A stretch of 64,000 bases of DNA. Source: Echinostoma caproni (Eukaryota; Platyhelminthes; Trematoda; Plagiorchiida; Echinostomatidae). The number at the start of each line of letters is the position of its first letter. Positions within the stretch are counted from its first letter, which is position 1. Below the pieces are notes generated by a model that made no database searches, was not told where the DNA came from, and saw only the letters and a program-made list of their open reading frames with translations. The translations under genes and the position numbers were made by a program. Location: the NCBI GenBank assembly GCA_900618425.1, contig UZAN01039648.1, positions 1-64,000 of the forward strand. Direction: 5' to 3'. Positions 35,699 to 47,991 of the stretch are shown here, in pieces.

Positions 35699-38600
35699 CT
35701 AAACTGTTCTATGGAACCTTATTACGGTTGCCGAAATGTGGCTAATAACCATTATTCTAGAATCAGAATTAATCCCATCTGGCATGAGGCTGCGCAAACG
35801 GGGTGGCTGAACGAGTGGTTGTATATTCCTCTATTTTAGCAGGAATGTACAGTGCGCAGTATTTGATTATCCTGCTGCGGAGTCTGAATATATAATTCTC
35901 AACAGTGTGGAATCAGCCAATGCGACACTGCTGCAAACCTTGTTGCACATTATGTCACTGAGTCCATAATGGAAGACTTAACTTAATCAAAATTAGCTTA
36001 ACTTCTAACGTCATTTCAATGCTTTGAGTGAAAATTCACACGGTTATTTGTATCCTATCTATTTAGCGATTTTGTAGAGAAGCAGCCTCGGTTGGACCCA
36101 ACCAATCGTCGTCATTCGCGTTCTTGGAGTTAGCAACCGAGGAATTAACGGTATACACGATTTGTCGGACAACCCTAAAATAGCTCAGTGACCATGTTGT
36201 ATTTTTTGGCTAGATCCCTCATATATATACATATATATATATATATATATTTACAGGTTACGCCTAAGTCTACAGCAAACCCGTGCATCATTATTTGGTA
36301 CATCAAACGTAAGATTTTGGCGCAAAAATTGCAATGGTCTTTCTTAAACAAACACTGTGACCACTTCGTATTCTGACGGTAATTTACGAATTAGTCAGCA
36401 TGAATGGTGGAATTCTCAACAGACGCATTACCTAGACAACTATTTGAATAAAAACTGCAGATTCGCAGTCAAACAGATAAGTGGATTTTACGGAATATTT
36501 AATGGAGAGCGTAAGTGTAATCAATTTCCTACTGGAACATCAGGTGTGCATTAGCACTACTGCAAACTCACTGCACCATATTGTCGCGGTAAGTTAAGTT
36601 GAATCATCGGGAAACTATAATGCGCAAGTTTACATCCAGTATAACGCTATTGCACAACCACATAAATGCCTCCAGAAAAGTCAAGTCTTGTATTCCAACG
36701 CTAAGCTTGGCCGGATATAACACAAACAACACTAACCACAACTGATTTACCACAGAAAACATAACGTTGAAATTGCAGTGTCTGGAAAGAGAATTCGTGT
36801 TCAGGGCTAGAAAATATTCATCCTGAAACCCTAAATAATGTGATAAGTAGCAATAAATTATCTATTCTAATTTATTTTTGAGATTATGTTGCCTATATAC
36901 AACTTTGACTGCATCGTGACCCGATTAACTACCTTTCCGGCACTCTACGTATTTTCTAACGTCATGAAATCAGTTGTTGAAGACAATGTGATGCGTCAAT
37001 TGGAAAAACGCAACGGAGTTTCCCAATTGTAACTCGGGTTTCGTCACAGGCAAATATGTGGCTCTAACTTGCTTCTGTCCCCAAAAGAATAGACACACAC
37101 AGTTGATGTCGTTGATGTGGCGCACTTAACCTTTCACCAGGTATTTCATTTCATAAATCAGAACATATAGAAACATTTACCCTAAGAATCAAGAAAATTG
37201 TACTGAGTTAAATGGAGGGATTTCTTTGACAAATCTTCATGACTGTTTGCGTTGTTGAGACACTATCTGGTCTTTTCATCGCGCCGAGCGGTTTAATCGA
37301 CATTGAAACCTCTTCAAGTTTTCGTCAACTATCTAACGAATGTTGTGGTGCAGAGTGTTCATGTGCGCAGTTGATGTAAAATCATGGAACGCAATGGCAA
37401 AACCTGAGGGCTCACCTGCACCTTTGGGAGCACTTGATGAAACGTATCATTGATTGATCGGAAATGATGTTAAATGAAATGAATTCACAAAACTCAGTTT
37501 TCTTACTTCCTGAGTTATCAACAACTTTCATCTATTGAATGAGAGGCGTCTTAATTTCATCGCTCAAGCCAACCTAACCTGATAAAAAATGTGCCTGAGT
37601 GTATGGTCATAGCTTCAAAACATGTTGGTTTCCCAAAGCGAGTATCTGACACATTTGACACGCGATTATATTATATTAGAATTTTTACAGCAAATTGCAA
37701 CCAAGATATCCAAGTGAATCCATTTCAAGACCCACGTGGAAAACTGTAATCATTGGATTTGTGCTTCATCCAGCAGCTTTTAATTTTCGTAGAATTCATT
37801 TTGGCCTACCGAACATTTAAAACCTTGACTAGGACTATATCGTTCCGTTTCCATCGTTTAAACCAACATTCATTCTGATCGGCAACCGCCCAGGTTATCA
37901 ATCCGGTTATCTATCGAGCGCAACATGGTTGACAAGTTAACATTTCTTCAATTTAGACATTCGTTGCCATACATAGAACGTGAGACTTTGTCATTACTCA
38001 TCTCTCTTTGATTCGACAATGGATTTCGGAACTCTTATTTGGCAAGTGAAGCCACAGCCTTGAAGGATTTCCCATAATGGGACTTCGATTATTGCTCTAT
38101 CTTTGACTTTGACATCTACGATCATGAGCGAATATTAAAAGTAAATGTGAACGTTCAATGTTTTTAAAATTAATCACATTTCTATGGGTATCAATAGGGC
38201 GTTTATCACAGAGATACTTGGGTTTTATTAGGAATATCACCTCCACCAACCCCGTTGTGCATATTCTCAGATTATACCATGTACAACGAAGTGTCTTTTA
38301 TCATAATTACACAGCCCGTATAGCAATAATAAAGGTCATAAAGGTCACATGGTAAGCCTATCTTCGTTTGTTATAGATCTCGTCAGTTTGTTGAATAAAT
38401 AAATAATTTACGTCGTATGAAAACCATCTTGACGGTAATTCACGGGAAAGAACAATCTGCTTGTCCTCAAAGTCCATTCAACACGCTTTGTGAGGCTCTA
38501 CGGTTAACACTTCAGCGTATATTCCAATAATCTACTTACAACAAACAGTCTTCTGCTTTGTGATCGAATTCGCGATGTATTATTTGATAATTTCCAAAAC

Positions 38601-39227
38601 CTGACTCGTACAATAGTTATCTAGCATATAGTTATTCAGTACTTTGAAAGTAAAGAAGCCAAAGAAGGCACCTATGTAGATGTCTAAGAAATGTTCCTTG
38701 AGTATCCGAATCGGCGAAGCAAAGTCACTTCCTGCAAGATATTTCATAAATCTCTACGATGAACCATCTCTTATACCTAAGAGCACGCTGCAGATATTGG
38801 ATTCATTTTTATCCCAAATAAGCTAAGTTGAACAAAAGACGTTCAACGTACACAGGTAGGTTATTTTGGTTGCCAAACTTGTGATTGGAACCCCCCGGTG
38901 ATTGAAAAATGGTCGGTTGCATTGCCTGTTAAATCCAGATCAAAATATTCAAATGGAATCGAACTTGAGAGACTAAAGCGGTGTTGCAACCTAATCACAG
39001 TGCACAACAGATCCATCAAACCATCACACCTCAATGAGCATACACAAAGACTACAAACGCATACGTTTTCACAGGCATTTTTTCAATTTCTCCAACACAG
39101 CTTTAACCAACATTATGCACATACTTTGAGAACTCAAATTATCTTTTGTGTTTTGCTACCAAATTTACCAATTGGCATTTGAGGTAAAAGCCTTGATGTA
39201 TTCTCTGTACTATGGTTTCTGACTAAC
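35699..39227. other. Putative intron of model A
   Basis: A+T-rich, with the TA array at 36221. A 79-codon plus frame (35600-35839) is the antisense of exon 3 and its flank. Nothing else recognised. Confidence 0.45.
36221..36251. repeat. TA dinucleotide microsatellite
   Basis: Thirty-one bases of alternating A and T with one C interruption. Confidence 0.95.
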
Positions 39228-39344
39228 CTGAACTCCGTACAACTGCGAACGGTAAAATTTGCGAAATTTGGTTCTGCTGGTTCTGTGTTGAAACCCCATG
39301 TGTTTATGAGGCTATAGTAAGAAGGAGTTTGCAGGCAACTACAC
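39228..39344 (-). CDS. Gene model A, exon 2 (candidate internal exon)
   Basis: A 117-nt open segment sits between an acceptor (ATCCTTTAG) and a donor (CAG|GTTAGTC). It enters with 1 nt and leaves with 2 nt. The peptide has two cysteines near the start, one near the end and an N-F-T glycosylation sequon, which suits an extracellular segment. The end reads SCTEF before the donor. No domain was recognised. The splice signals are good for a flatworm gene and the strand matches the other exon candidates. Confidence 0.4.
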
Positions 39345-39714
39345 CTAAAGGATAAATATGTTGTCCTTTTTGAAGAGGTTTTATACTTTGAGCATGACAA
39401 TGGTCGATAGTTGTCAATTAGTAATGCATAAGGATTTTTCTAAATAATCCTGATCCAAAGTTTGTTCTAAGGATTTTGTCTAGCTTTCAGATACGGGCAA
39501 TTTCGTTCAAGATGACAAAGAAAAAGTGTGACCTGTGTGCGTATTACATTTTGTTTTCGTTTGATAATTTATTAACACACGATCACATTCACATAGCAAG
39601 GGATAACAATATGTCAGCGGACAGCTCGACGTGTTTTGTTTATTTATTTTTAATTCCATTTCTTTTTACCCAAATTTACAAATTTACACCGTGACCATAC
39701 CAGGGTTATCTGAT

Positions 39715-39840
39715 TAAAGTACAGAAGTTGAGAGTGAGAGCGGCGGTAGTGGGATCCAAACTTAGAACCATCAGGTCTCCATTTTGCTTAGCATAAGCGC
39801 TTGCCCAAAGCGTCTACGGCCATAATGTCACGGGTGCCAA
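39715..39840 (-). repeat. tRNA-derived SINE, family 2-like
   Basis: The minus strand has GGCCGTAGACGCTTTGGGCA as a possible A-box head, TTTGGATCCCACTACCGCC as the B-box and acceptor side, then a tail. Similar layout to family 2 but poorly conserved. Confidence 0.4.
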
Positions 39841-41217
39841 TCCACCCCAGTTAGTCGGCGTCAATGGGAAGGTGAATGGTGGTTACGTTGTACCGGAAGA
39901 TCCACGGAATGAAACAGAAAGGGTGTTTTGAAGCAAACGGTATTATAAAATTTTAATTAGAACACGTCAAATTGTGCTCCTGGAAACCAATGACGTATAA
40001 TAGAAGGACATTTCACAGACATAATTCCCAAAACGGATGTTTCTCGTGAGTCTTTAGCTACTTCGGCCGAGGAATAAGCCAGAAAAAACCATATTCTCGC
40101 TTGCATTCTGAACTGTCATTGTTGAAGACAATACACAAACACAGTAAATACCATTAGAACAAAGTGTGATTAAAATGATATAGAAGTAATAACATAACAT
40201 TACCAGGAAATAACATGAGGACTAGCTTTCCGTATGCAATATTGTTGAATAAACCTTACAGTAAACACAATCGCATGATGTAACTCTAGGAAAAAGCATT
40301 GCGATTCTGGTGAACTTTGTCGAATTAGTTACAGCTTCACTTATCTTAGTAGTTACTGGTTGAACTAATTATTACACCCGGCAAAATTGTATAATGTCTT
40401 GGCCTGTCACGAACGACACTTATTGCCGCTACCCATGCTTGGCCGAACCAAACCCACCCAAATTAAGCTGATTTGTGCATGTATTCCGTCAACTGTGGAA
40501 AAAAAGAACAACGTGTAACCCGGCACTTTTGACAACCAAATGCATATTCTGCAATTTAATGATCAGATGAGAATGGGATGGATCAAATCATCTCTGGATC
40601 TGTGGATATTGTAATATGTAAAATAATTCAAATACAATGGGCAAACTACAATTTTGCTCCTGCTTCCGATATTTTATTAAATACTTTACTGATTACTGGC
40701 TGAGATTAAACCGGACCTAATGAGTTCGTTTCTGCGCAATGTTCTTCATCATAACTCAAGAGCAAATGACTGAGCAAAAACATCTTCCCATAATCAAGCG
40801 TTAACGACGAGGAAGAAAATGAAGGAAGGAATTGAAACTGTTCAAGGTACTTAATATGACGCCTTTCCCTGAATAATCCTATGAATAAATTGCTTAGGCG
40901 GAACCTTTGCAACCAAATACGAGACTGTGGTACGCATATCTACTGAACAGTTTAAACGGAGAGGAAAAGTTGAAGGAAACATAACCTGATCCATGATTGC
41001 AACTAGATTCTGAAGGTAAACAAAAAGAGAAGAAAACCATTTGTGGTTTACAGTGTGCACGGCTTGGTTTGAATGATCTGAGATGTTTTCTGAGACCATA
41101 AGAATCGGGTTTGGTATTATTGAAGCCACTAAAACGGAAATCAAGGGGTGAATTTTTGTCTACCGTGAGTGCGTACCGTGAATGAATCCTGAGTGTAAGG
41201 TCAACAATGAGCGGTCG
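39841..41217. other. Unassigned, includes the candidate exon at 40905
   Basis: Besides that exon only short frames. This would be intron 1 of model A. Confidence 0.4.
40905..41009 (-). CDS. Candidate exon outside models A and B
   Basis: The acceptor is the best polypyrimidine tract in the window (TTCTCTTTTTGTTTACCTTCAG). The following 105 nt are open in two frames up to a donor-like AAAG|GTTCCG: phase 0/0 reads NLVAIMDQVMFPSTFPLRLN, and the other reads CNHGSGYVSFNFSSPF. Neither phase fits between exons 1 and 2 of model A, so it is either part of an alternative transcript, a different gene, or not coding. Confidence 0.28.
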
Positions 41218-41400
41218 TGCGAAGTGCTTTCAATCACTTCTTTATTGTGTTACACCGCGAGATTGATTTGAACTGGCTACCTTCCGGATGGCATCATCAG
41301 TCCATATATTTCCAATACAATCAGCGAGACTGGACTCGAGTTTGGTTCGAAAAAGAATTACTCACTCGTGTTCAGTAACTTAAATGGACTATGAATGTTG
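41218..41400 (-). repeat. Interspersed repeat with QFKSIS-encoding block (copy 2)
   Basis: Shares CTTTATT followed by TTGATTTGAACTGGCTA and a TTACTCACTCGTG end with copy 1; the middle is shorter. The minus-strand translation through the block reads PEGSQFKSIS but has stops. Confidence 0.5.
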
Positions 41401-41945
41401 CCAGAACCTGAAGTTTGAAGGATAACAAACACAAATCATTATGCACAACCCTGCATCACCACACGCGAATATTTATGGGAGAGAAATGCAATCTTTCTGA
41501 GATTAGGGCAATAGAAACAGATTAGAGTATGGCAATATCCACAAGCGTGTTTTGAACCACAAAGAACTATCTAACAAAAAAGCCTCCAACTGTTCACCAT
41601 TTTTTATTCAATTCTTCACACCATATTCTCTCACGAGAGGTTAACAACAAAGTGATAAGCAGATTTATGAGAGGGTGATTCTGGCATCTTGGTTGTCATG
41701 TGAATTCATTTATTGCTTAAGGATTGATTCGATGGATGGTAATTGTTAAACACAACAAACGTTGAAGTTTGAGAAATTTAAAGCAATTATTTACAGAAGT
41801 AAAATTGAACAAAATATACACCAATGCAAGTGACCATGATTTAAATCCGAAAAACTTTCACTGCTTCTCATCTGCTGCTGTCTACAGAATGAAATATAGC
41901 TTTTATATCACACGCCATCGTTTCACTTCGCTTTACCGCACATGG

Positions 41946-42245
41946 TTACCAGACTGATGTAAGCTGATACAAAAGGGGCTTTCGCGCTTGGTTGCTACGG
42001 CTTCGGCACATCTTAGCAGCGGTTCTTTTTGGGTTGTGTAAACAGTTCAGAAATAAGTATCGTACTCGGCTTGGTGACCAGTCTGTGGCGGAGAGCGAGC
42101 AAAGGCGATGCAGGTGTTCTGTGCAGCTGGTTTGATGCTCTGTTTTTTTCTGTAATCCCCAATTTGATCCGTTCGCGTTGGACCAATGCTGACATGTAAT
42201 ATGCCATTCGGGTACACAGCTGTCTCTCTGTTCTAAATACGTCGC
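41946..42245 (-). CDS. ATG-poor 99-codon open frame, tryptophan-rich, unassigned
   Basis: Stop-to-stop frame with an unusually protein-like sequence: CVPEWHITCQHWSNANGSNW near its start, RLCSLSATDWSPSRVRYLFL in the middle and NPKRTAAKMCRSRSNQARKP near the end. Its only methionine is well inside, so it would be an exon or a repeat-encoded segment. The DNA is G+C-richer than its flanks and includes short direct runs around a TTTTTTCT tract. It resembles multi-copy sequence common in trematode genomes, but this cannot be confirmed here. Another frame of the same strand is also open (42013-42207). Confidence 0.3.
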   Translation of the reverse strand, partial: ATYLEQRDSCVPEWHITCQHWSNANGSNWGLQKKTEHQTSCTEHLHRLCSLSATDWSPSRVRYLFLNCLHNPKRTAAKMCRSRSNQARKPLLYQLTSVW

Positions 42246-42668
42246 TTAATTCACACTCATCTGGAATTGCATAGATTACCTACGACTTGACGGATAGAGG
42301 AAATGGTTATTTCACCAAGAACTTTGGAATAATGGTTGAGGTGAGATGAAAGACCGGATTTGCAGCACAGTACATGACGGTTACAGTCACCACCAACCAT
42401 CTTTGTATAACTTGGCCTATTTCATCACCAGTTGAATGAGAAAATCGCAGACTGTGCATTTATGCTCAACGTTTTTGGTTCGGCTTTTACAGTTTACCGT
42501 TGCATATACATCGCTGGGTAACAAGTGACCTTTAGAGATTCCGTGAGCCGAATTCACTCTCTTTTCACATTATCCGAAGTATACATCGTCCTATCTCTAG
42601 CAAACGAAATACACTTAAAGCTTTGTTTACATTTAATTGGATCAAAACTCCCAAATGCACGCACTAAC

Positions 42669-42772
42669 CGGTTCAAGTACATTTGCAATGAACTGACGTC
42701 GAAATAGATCCGTAAACCAATAACTATATGTTGAGCAATGAGAGCGCTGGCTTTGCTCTCCAGTTTAGCCAT
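42669..42772 (-). CDS. Gene model A, exon 1 (candidate initial exon)
   Basis: The frame opens at an ATG (42772) with MAKLESKASALIAQHIVIGL and stays open for 34 codons plus 2 nt, up to a donor of form CCG|GTTAGTG. The N-terminus has a charged start and then a moderately hydrophobic stretch (residues 10-25). No family was recognised. The exon leaves 2 nt over, and the next candidate exon at 39344 needs exactly one nt before its first codon. This is inferred from frame plus splice signals only, and could be chance. Confidence 0.3.
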
Positions 42773-43335
42773 GATTGTCACGCAGAATAGGATCCCACTA
42801 GTAGCCCGTAGCTACGTCATTTAATTGCCTAAATCATCGACCCATAAAACTGAAGTTTACATCAGTTGTGCATAGAACTATTAGATATTTCAGAACAGAC
42901 AGTAGAATGCACCGATTTGTTTCTGCAACTGGTAGTGCTGAACCATTTCCATAGTTTCCAAAACGACATTGGAGAACAGGGAGTAGACATCAAAAGATGC
43001 CATATGCTAGTCCTTTACGTTTACTTCTTGGAGAATCCTTGTCATTTTGAAAGTAGCTTTCAAGAAGCAAATTGTAAAGGATTTTTTTCCGGTTCTAGTA
43101 TTTGAACGAGCAACTTAGCCGTATTATTTTGTGTAGAGTTTTGCATGAACATTGTTGGTTGAATTGCTTTACCAAGTTAATACACTTTTGGTAACCAAAC
43201 ATTTGTGTTGTTTGAGTACCGATTGATTTCATTTTTCTGACATTGATTTCCCTAACGAAATAACCTTTCAGAAAAATAGGAATCTAATATGATGTTATCT
43301 TTTCCAGTTTGTGAGGCCCCTATGGTCTTTTCTGC

Positions 43336-43500
43336 TCAGACAAAAACGTTTTTTCCATCACCCAGTACTAAACCTAGTTTATCGTCGTATTCCGTTATAT
43401 TCTTTACAGTAGCTCCATATCCTTTATCGGCCAACTCCATATTTGATTTGAGACTGTTTAGGGCCTCAATGTGCTGTTTTGTCAAAGTGGATTGTTTTCC
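43336..43500 (-). CDS. Gene model B, terminal exon (candidate)
   Basis: Fifty-four sense codons and a TGA lie directly after an acceptor ending GCAGTAG. The peptide is strikingly protein-like and hydrophilic: GKQSTLTKQHIEALNSLKSN, then a region rich in Lys, Glu and Gly, ending LGDGKNVFV. The first part could be a short amphipathic helix. Joined in phase with the two upstream exons it closes a protein of 122 residues. No canonical AATAAA was seen close downstream. Confidence 0.42.
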   Translation of the reverse strand, partial: GKQSTLTKQHIEALNSLKSNMELADKGYGATVKNITEYDDKLGLVLGDGKNVFV

Positions 43501-44003
43501 CTACTGCATTACTCGGTATTGCCGATGAACGTCAACCGGATTTGCCTTTAGCTAGCTGGCCGAATCCTGCGAGCTTGGGTTAACGTTTTCAGTGAGTCGA
43601 AAAATAATTTGAACCATGCAAACGAATATATTGAGTTATTCTTTTTTCTGGGGATCACAAAACGGTGAACCACATGGCAGTGCTACAGTTTGGAATTTCA
43701 TGCAGTTGGATTAACAATACATTTCTCAAATATCATTCAGGGTTCTCGAAAAGCATGAGTCGGGATCTCTCATGTTCAGCAGATTTGTCAAATTTCGTTT
43801 GCAAAGCTCCTCGCTTTTTGCTATTCATATACGGACACAAATTACAGTCATTTAGTCGGAAAACACAATAGTGCTGGTTTAGCGTTAGCATAAAGATTTG
43901 CAATAGCTGTGGAAGAAAGGGCCAAACGCCGCTACTGTGTTAGTAAAAGAAGGTCCACAGCAGTCTATTATAGCCCTACGTAAGCGGAACAGGTATTTAC
44001 TAC

Positions 44004-44071
44004 CGTGGCAGATTGTAAACCACGATGATATAGATCTATTGGTTTGTATGCTATGGAATCTGTGTTGCATT
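44004..44071 (-). CDS. Gene model B, exon 2 (candidate)
   Basis: A 68-nt segment follows a strong acceptor, TGATGTTTTCTGTAG, and ends at a donor, CACG|GTAGTAAA. It enters with 2 nt and exits in phase 0, matching both neighbours. It reads TDSIAYKPIDLYHRGLQS. A second frame across the same interval is open too (43885-44070), so the phase rests on the neighbouring exons. Confidence 0.35.
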
Positions 44072-47000
44072 CTACAGAAAACATCAGTGAAATGATGCGG
44101 GAAACCATAATGCGACGTTCAGACAAGCGGTAATGAAAGCATTAACAACTGGTGTTAGAATTTTGAGAATAATGGCACTTACAAGTGACTGAACTGAGGT
44201 TGTTTGCCGCTGATTTAAGTGATTTTCCGGGACACCATTACGTAATGCATTAAATTAACCACACCTGATTTTGCAGGTGGTATAAAACGGAGTTATTCTA
44301 TCTGTAACATTGCCACCATTTAGTTTAGATTACAACGATCAAATAATACTGCGTCTTATCGTTTAAATAACTTCCACTTGTGTGTCGTAATACGGCATAT
44401 AAGTAATGGATTTTATTCGGCCATACATGAGACTTTGTTCTTACTCAATATCTGAAGGTCTGTTAATTTAACTTTACGTCAGTAGAGTGCTGGATTCATG
44501 GATCACTTTGATGGGAGCCCAATAATAGCTCATTTCCAATAAAGGATGCACTGAATTTTATCGTTGTTGCTATTGGCTCACACCGAGGCTGAGTTGGTCT
44601 GTCAATTATTGTTCGTTCGGATGTTGTTTTCAAGAATTGTAAATCATTTCTATAGACCCCATTGCATGCAATGGATTCGGAATTCAAAGCTCACTGGGGG
44701 CGGGAGATATACATTGCTGATGAGCTCTGATGCGTGCAAAACTGTAGACTAATGTTTTTCGGGGTGACGGATACCTCGAAGGACTGTGGGTAGGGTGTGA
44801 CGAGAAAAATGCACCATATTCACATCAAACTAAAACTCTGTCCGTGTAAATGTAAGCACATCAAAGGTAACCATTGTGAACTTATCAAGTGAACTTTATT
44901 TTATACTGTTCAACCCGAAGTTCACCAAACACAAATCTCTGTTTAAAAACATATTTGCGCAGTTTGTCTCAAATCAAAACAGAAGTTCAACTTTTCGTCT
45001 GGAGTCTCATCAAGGATCAAACCTGCATGAATATAAAGAATGGAAACTGCGAAATTCAAAAGGGTAATATGCATGCTCGAAGTTTGCACATTTCATCATC
45101 AACAAACGAGCGATTGTTTGTAAACACTCAATTGTGTAAATGTGATGACTATTCTCATTATCCCGTCAATAGTCGTCAATGGGAATTTGATGAGTGCTAT
45201 TACTAAATGTTATGATATTAACCCACTGTTCGTCACGCAGTCACTTTACAAGATGATCTCTATCATTTTATTTAAAGAATACTTTCTAACTCTTCATCTA
45301 TATACCCCATCAAAACAATGTATATTGCGTCAAAGTATTCTATATCGGTCTTATTTGTGCTGAGAAGGTAACATGAAAGAGAAAACCGTTTTAGAGGAGG
45401 ACCGATTTAGATCGGGAATCGGATTTCATTTGAACTAATTTCGATACCACTAATCCCGAAAACGAATATCTATGCGAGCAACAGTTTGATGACTATAGGA
45501 AAATAAATGTAATCCGTTTTGGGGCGATTTTCAAAATCTCTGTTACATTGCTAGTCACATGTATAAGGAAAGAATTGTAAATTTTATACCGTTTTTTACC
45601 CTCTCAGTGGTCACAAGCATACATTATTCAAAAGGCCACGTCGGGAACATCCTATCAGTTTGATCCATTTAAATAAAACAAGTAATATAATATATGCACG
45701 TTGATGCTGGCCAACATTTTCGCATGCAATCGATAACCTTCTTACGCAAATGAAGTAGTATAAAATGTCATAAGAGGAGTTCCATATATGGAAATTTGCA
45801 TAAATACGTGGTTGCAAGCGGGGAAACAAACTGGTTGTTGAGTTATTACCAAAGTTATTTGTAGATTAAGGAAACGAGGCGGGAGATAATGATTACAAAG
45901 ATTCAAAAAAAGATGCTTGCGTAGACACAGTTACGAAATGGAAACGATAAACCACCTAGGAAAGATAGTTGATAATGCTTCTTTGATATCAAATAAAGTA
46001 GCAGTTTATTTAGATAAAAGTAACAATGAATTAAAACGCATGTAGAAACGTAATGAAATATAAAATTGGTCAATTAAGTGGGTGAAAAAGGTTACGTGAA
46101 TAACGTTTCAACGTTGGGTAAGAGAAAAGGTTGAGATGAGCGGAGAGGAAGCGGATGGGATGTAACCAATAATTATCATGGTAATAACAACCGCATCAAA
46201 GCGGCCTTATGCACGCATGGGCCAGGCTATTAACGGATAATGGAAACCGCTTCGGCAAACCTGAGCATGCTTGGGCTTTGAAGTTTCAGTAAACCAAAAA
46301 TATCGAACAGTTAAAAGGTCTAGTTTAAAATGGATATAGGTGTGCGTGCTCGGAGTGGTAAGTGTGTCAATGATGACATCATTCGCAGCTCAAAATAAAC
46401 CTTTTTCCATAGAAAACCACAGGACATTCATCATTAGGTTTTACTGAAAAAGTATTATCTTTTACATAGACAACTGTCAGGTACGTTATGTAATACATCT
46501 CTATCATAAAAAGCAATTATATAATCACTTAATCAAATTACGTAACCCACAATTATATAATCCCCAATTGTGGATAAAATAAATATTCAAGTAAAATGTT
46601 TTGCACATTGACAAACCAACTCACAAACACAACTCTATGTAAATAAAATGAGTAAGTTAAATGCCAGTAGCTGCGTTTTCAAATGAACTGTCCAACAATC
46701 ATTCAGTTTATTCTCGAGCGAACGCCTAATGATTTAGTTTGATTTTTCTTTTGTCCTTAGGATGCTAAATCTGTACACCAACGTTGCTCGTTAGTACGAT
46801 CAGTTTTTTCCGCATTCCTTCGGCTTCAAATGCGGAAAGTAGTCTTTGCCCTGACTGTTTGGTGAGCAGTGAATCATTTAGATCTATGTTTGTTGTTAAA
46901 TAAATATTGTTAAATGTTTGCAACAATAATCTAGGGATAAATATATCGCTCTTAATCTCATACTAAGGGATTATGAACACAAAAATCTCTTGAATTAGTT

Positions 47001-47855
47001 AATTTTCTACAACTGAATTTGATTACCGCTGTTGCTTATTCGTAACTGGAAGGTTTCCATCATAACATACGCGCTCAGAAATTTTGACGTCGTTCATTTG
47101 GTCAATCATCCACAAGCTAGGATTGGATAAACTTAATAGGTTGGTGTTGGATGACTTCAACTCGCCCTATTCTTTTTGTCTGCGTTTTGTGACACCAAAG
47201 TGACCTCCAACAGCAAATTCCAGCCGTCAGTTATATTCATGCTCATATCTCTGTACCTGAAAAACATGCATTACAGTCAGAAATGGACCATTCAAATGCT
47301 TAATTTTTAAATTAGATCAGATGGAACAGATAAATAGGTGGAATTGAAAACAAAATAATTGGGGAAATCTCCTCAGTCACAAATGCGTAAGCAGTACCAC
47401 CTTACCTGGTGGTTGAATCGTTCTAGGACATCGCGGTGAACCTTTATCCGGGGGGTACTAAGTAAACATTACGATTGTGTTGTTGCATTTGCGTGAAAAA
47501 TGTAGATAAATGATAACCAAATGTACGTTGCGAAGGTGAATTTCGTATACGACGATTTAGCCGCCCTTGATATGGCGCTTTTGCAACAGTTTGATGAGAG
47601 TTTTACGCAAATGAGACAATTTATGTCAACATAACCGCCAGGTAGAGCCTAAGTAATATTTATTTTCATTATATGGTCAATGCGTTAGACTTTGTATCAT
47701 CCATAATTATTAACTAGTTCATCGTGTGACTTGCACATTAGACTGGATCCTGACCAAACACGGATTTGATAAGGTTATTTCAGCAGAAGATATAATATAT
47801 TGGCTTAAACAAGAAATCATGGACAGATAAAGAGGTTTTGTTGATGACATCATAC
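44072..47855. other. Putative intron of model B
   Basis: Very A+T-rich. A minus segment near 45735-45845 ends at a donor-like TTTGC|GTAAGAAG and is open in two frames, but its phase does not fit model B. Confidence 0.4.
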
Positions 47856-47991
47856 CGGGGACAAATTTGCTTTGGTAATCTGAATCAAAACCCTTCAGTA
47901 GCTGAATAAATGCCGGTGCCGCGTGAAAACCCGACAGTAAGCTTTTACTACTTGAACACGAAAGTTGTGTTAAACGATTGAGCATTGTCAT
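47856..47991 (-). CDS. Gene model B, exon 1 (candidate, presequence-like N-terminus)
   Basis: From the ATG at 47991 the peptide starts MTMLNRLTQLSCSSSKSLLS, is rich in Ser, Leu and basic residues and lacks acidic residues for the first 30 positions. That is the composition of a mitochondrial targeting presequence (inference). The donor is CCCCG|GTATGATG, leaving 1 nt. The frame is also open upstream to an acceptor-like CGCAG at 48002, so this could instead be an internal exon. Function is not recognised. Confidence 0.4.

Noticed and set aside
36188..36376. 62-codon frame with Ile-Tyr repeats
   Set aside because: It is produced by the TA dinucleotide array.
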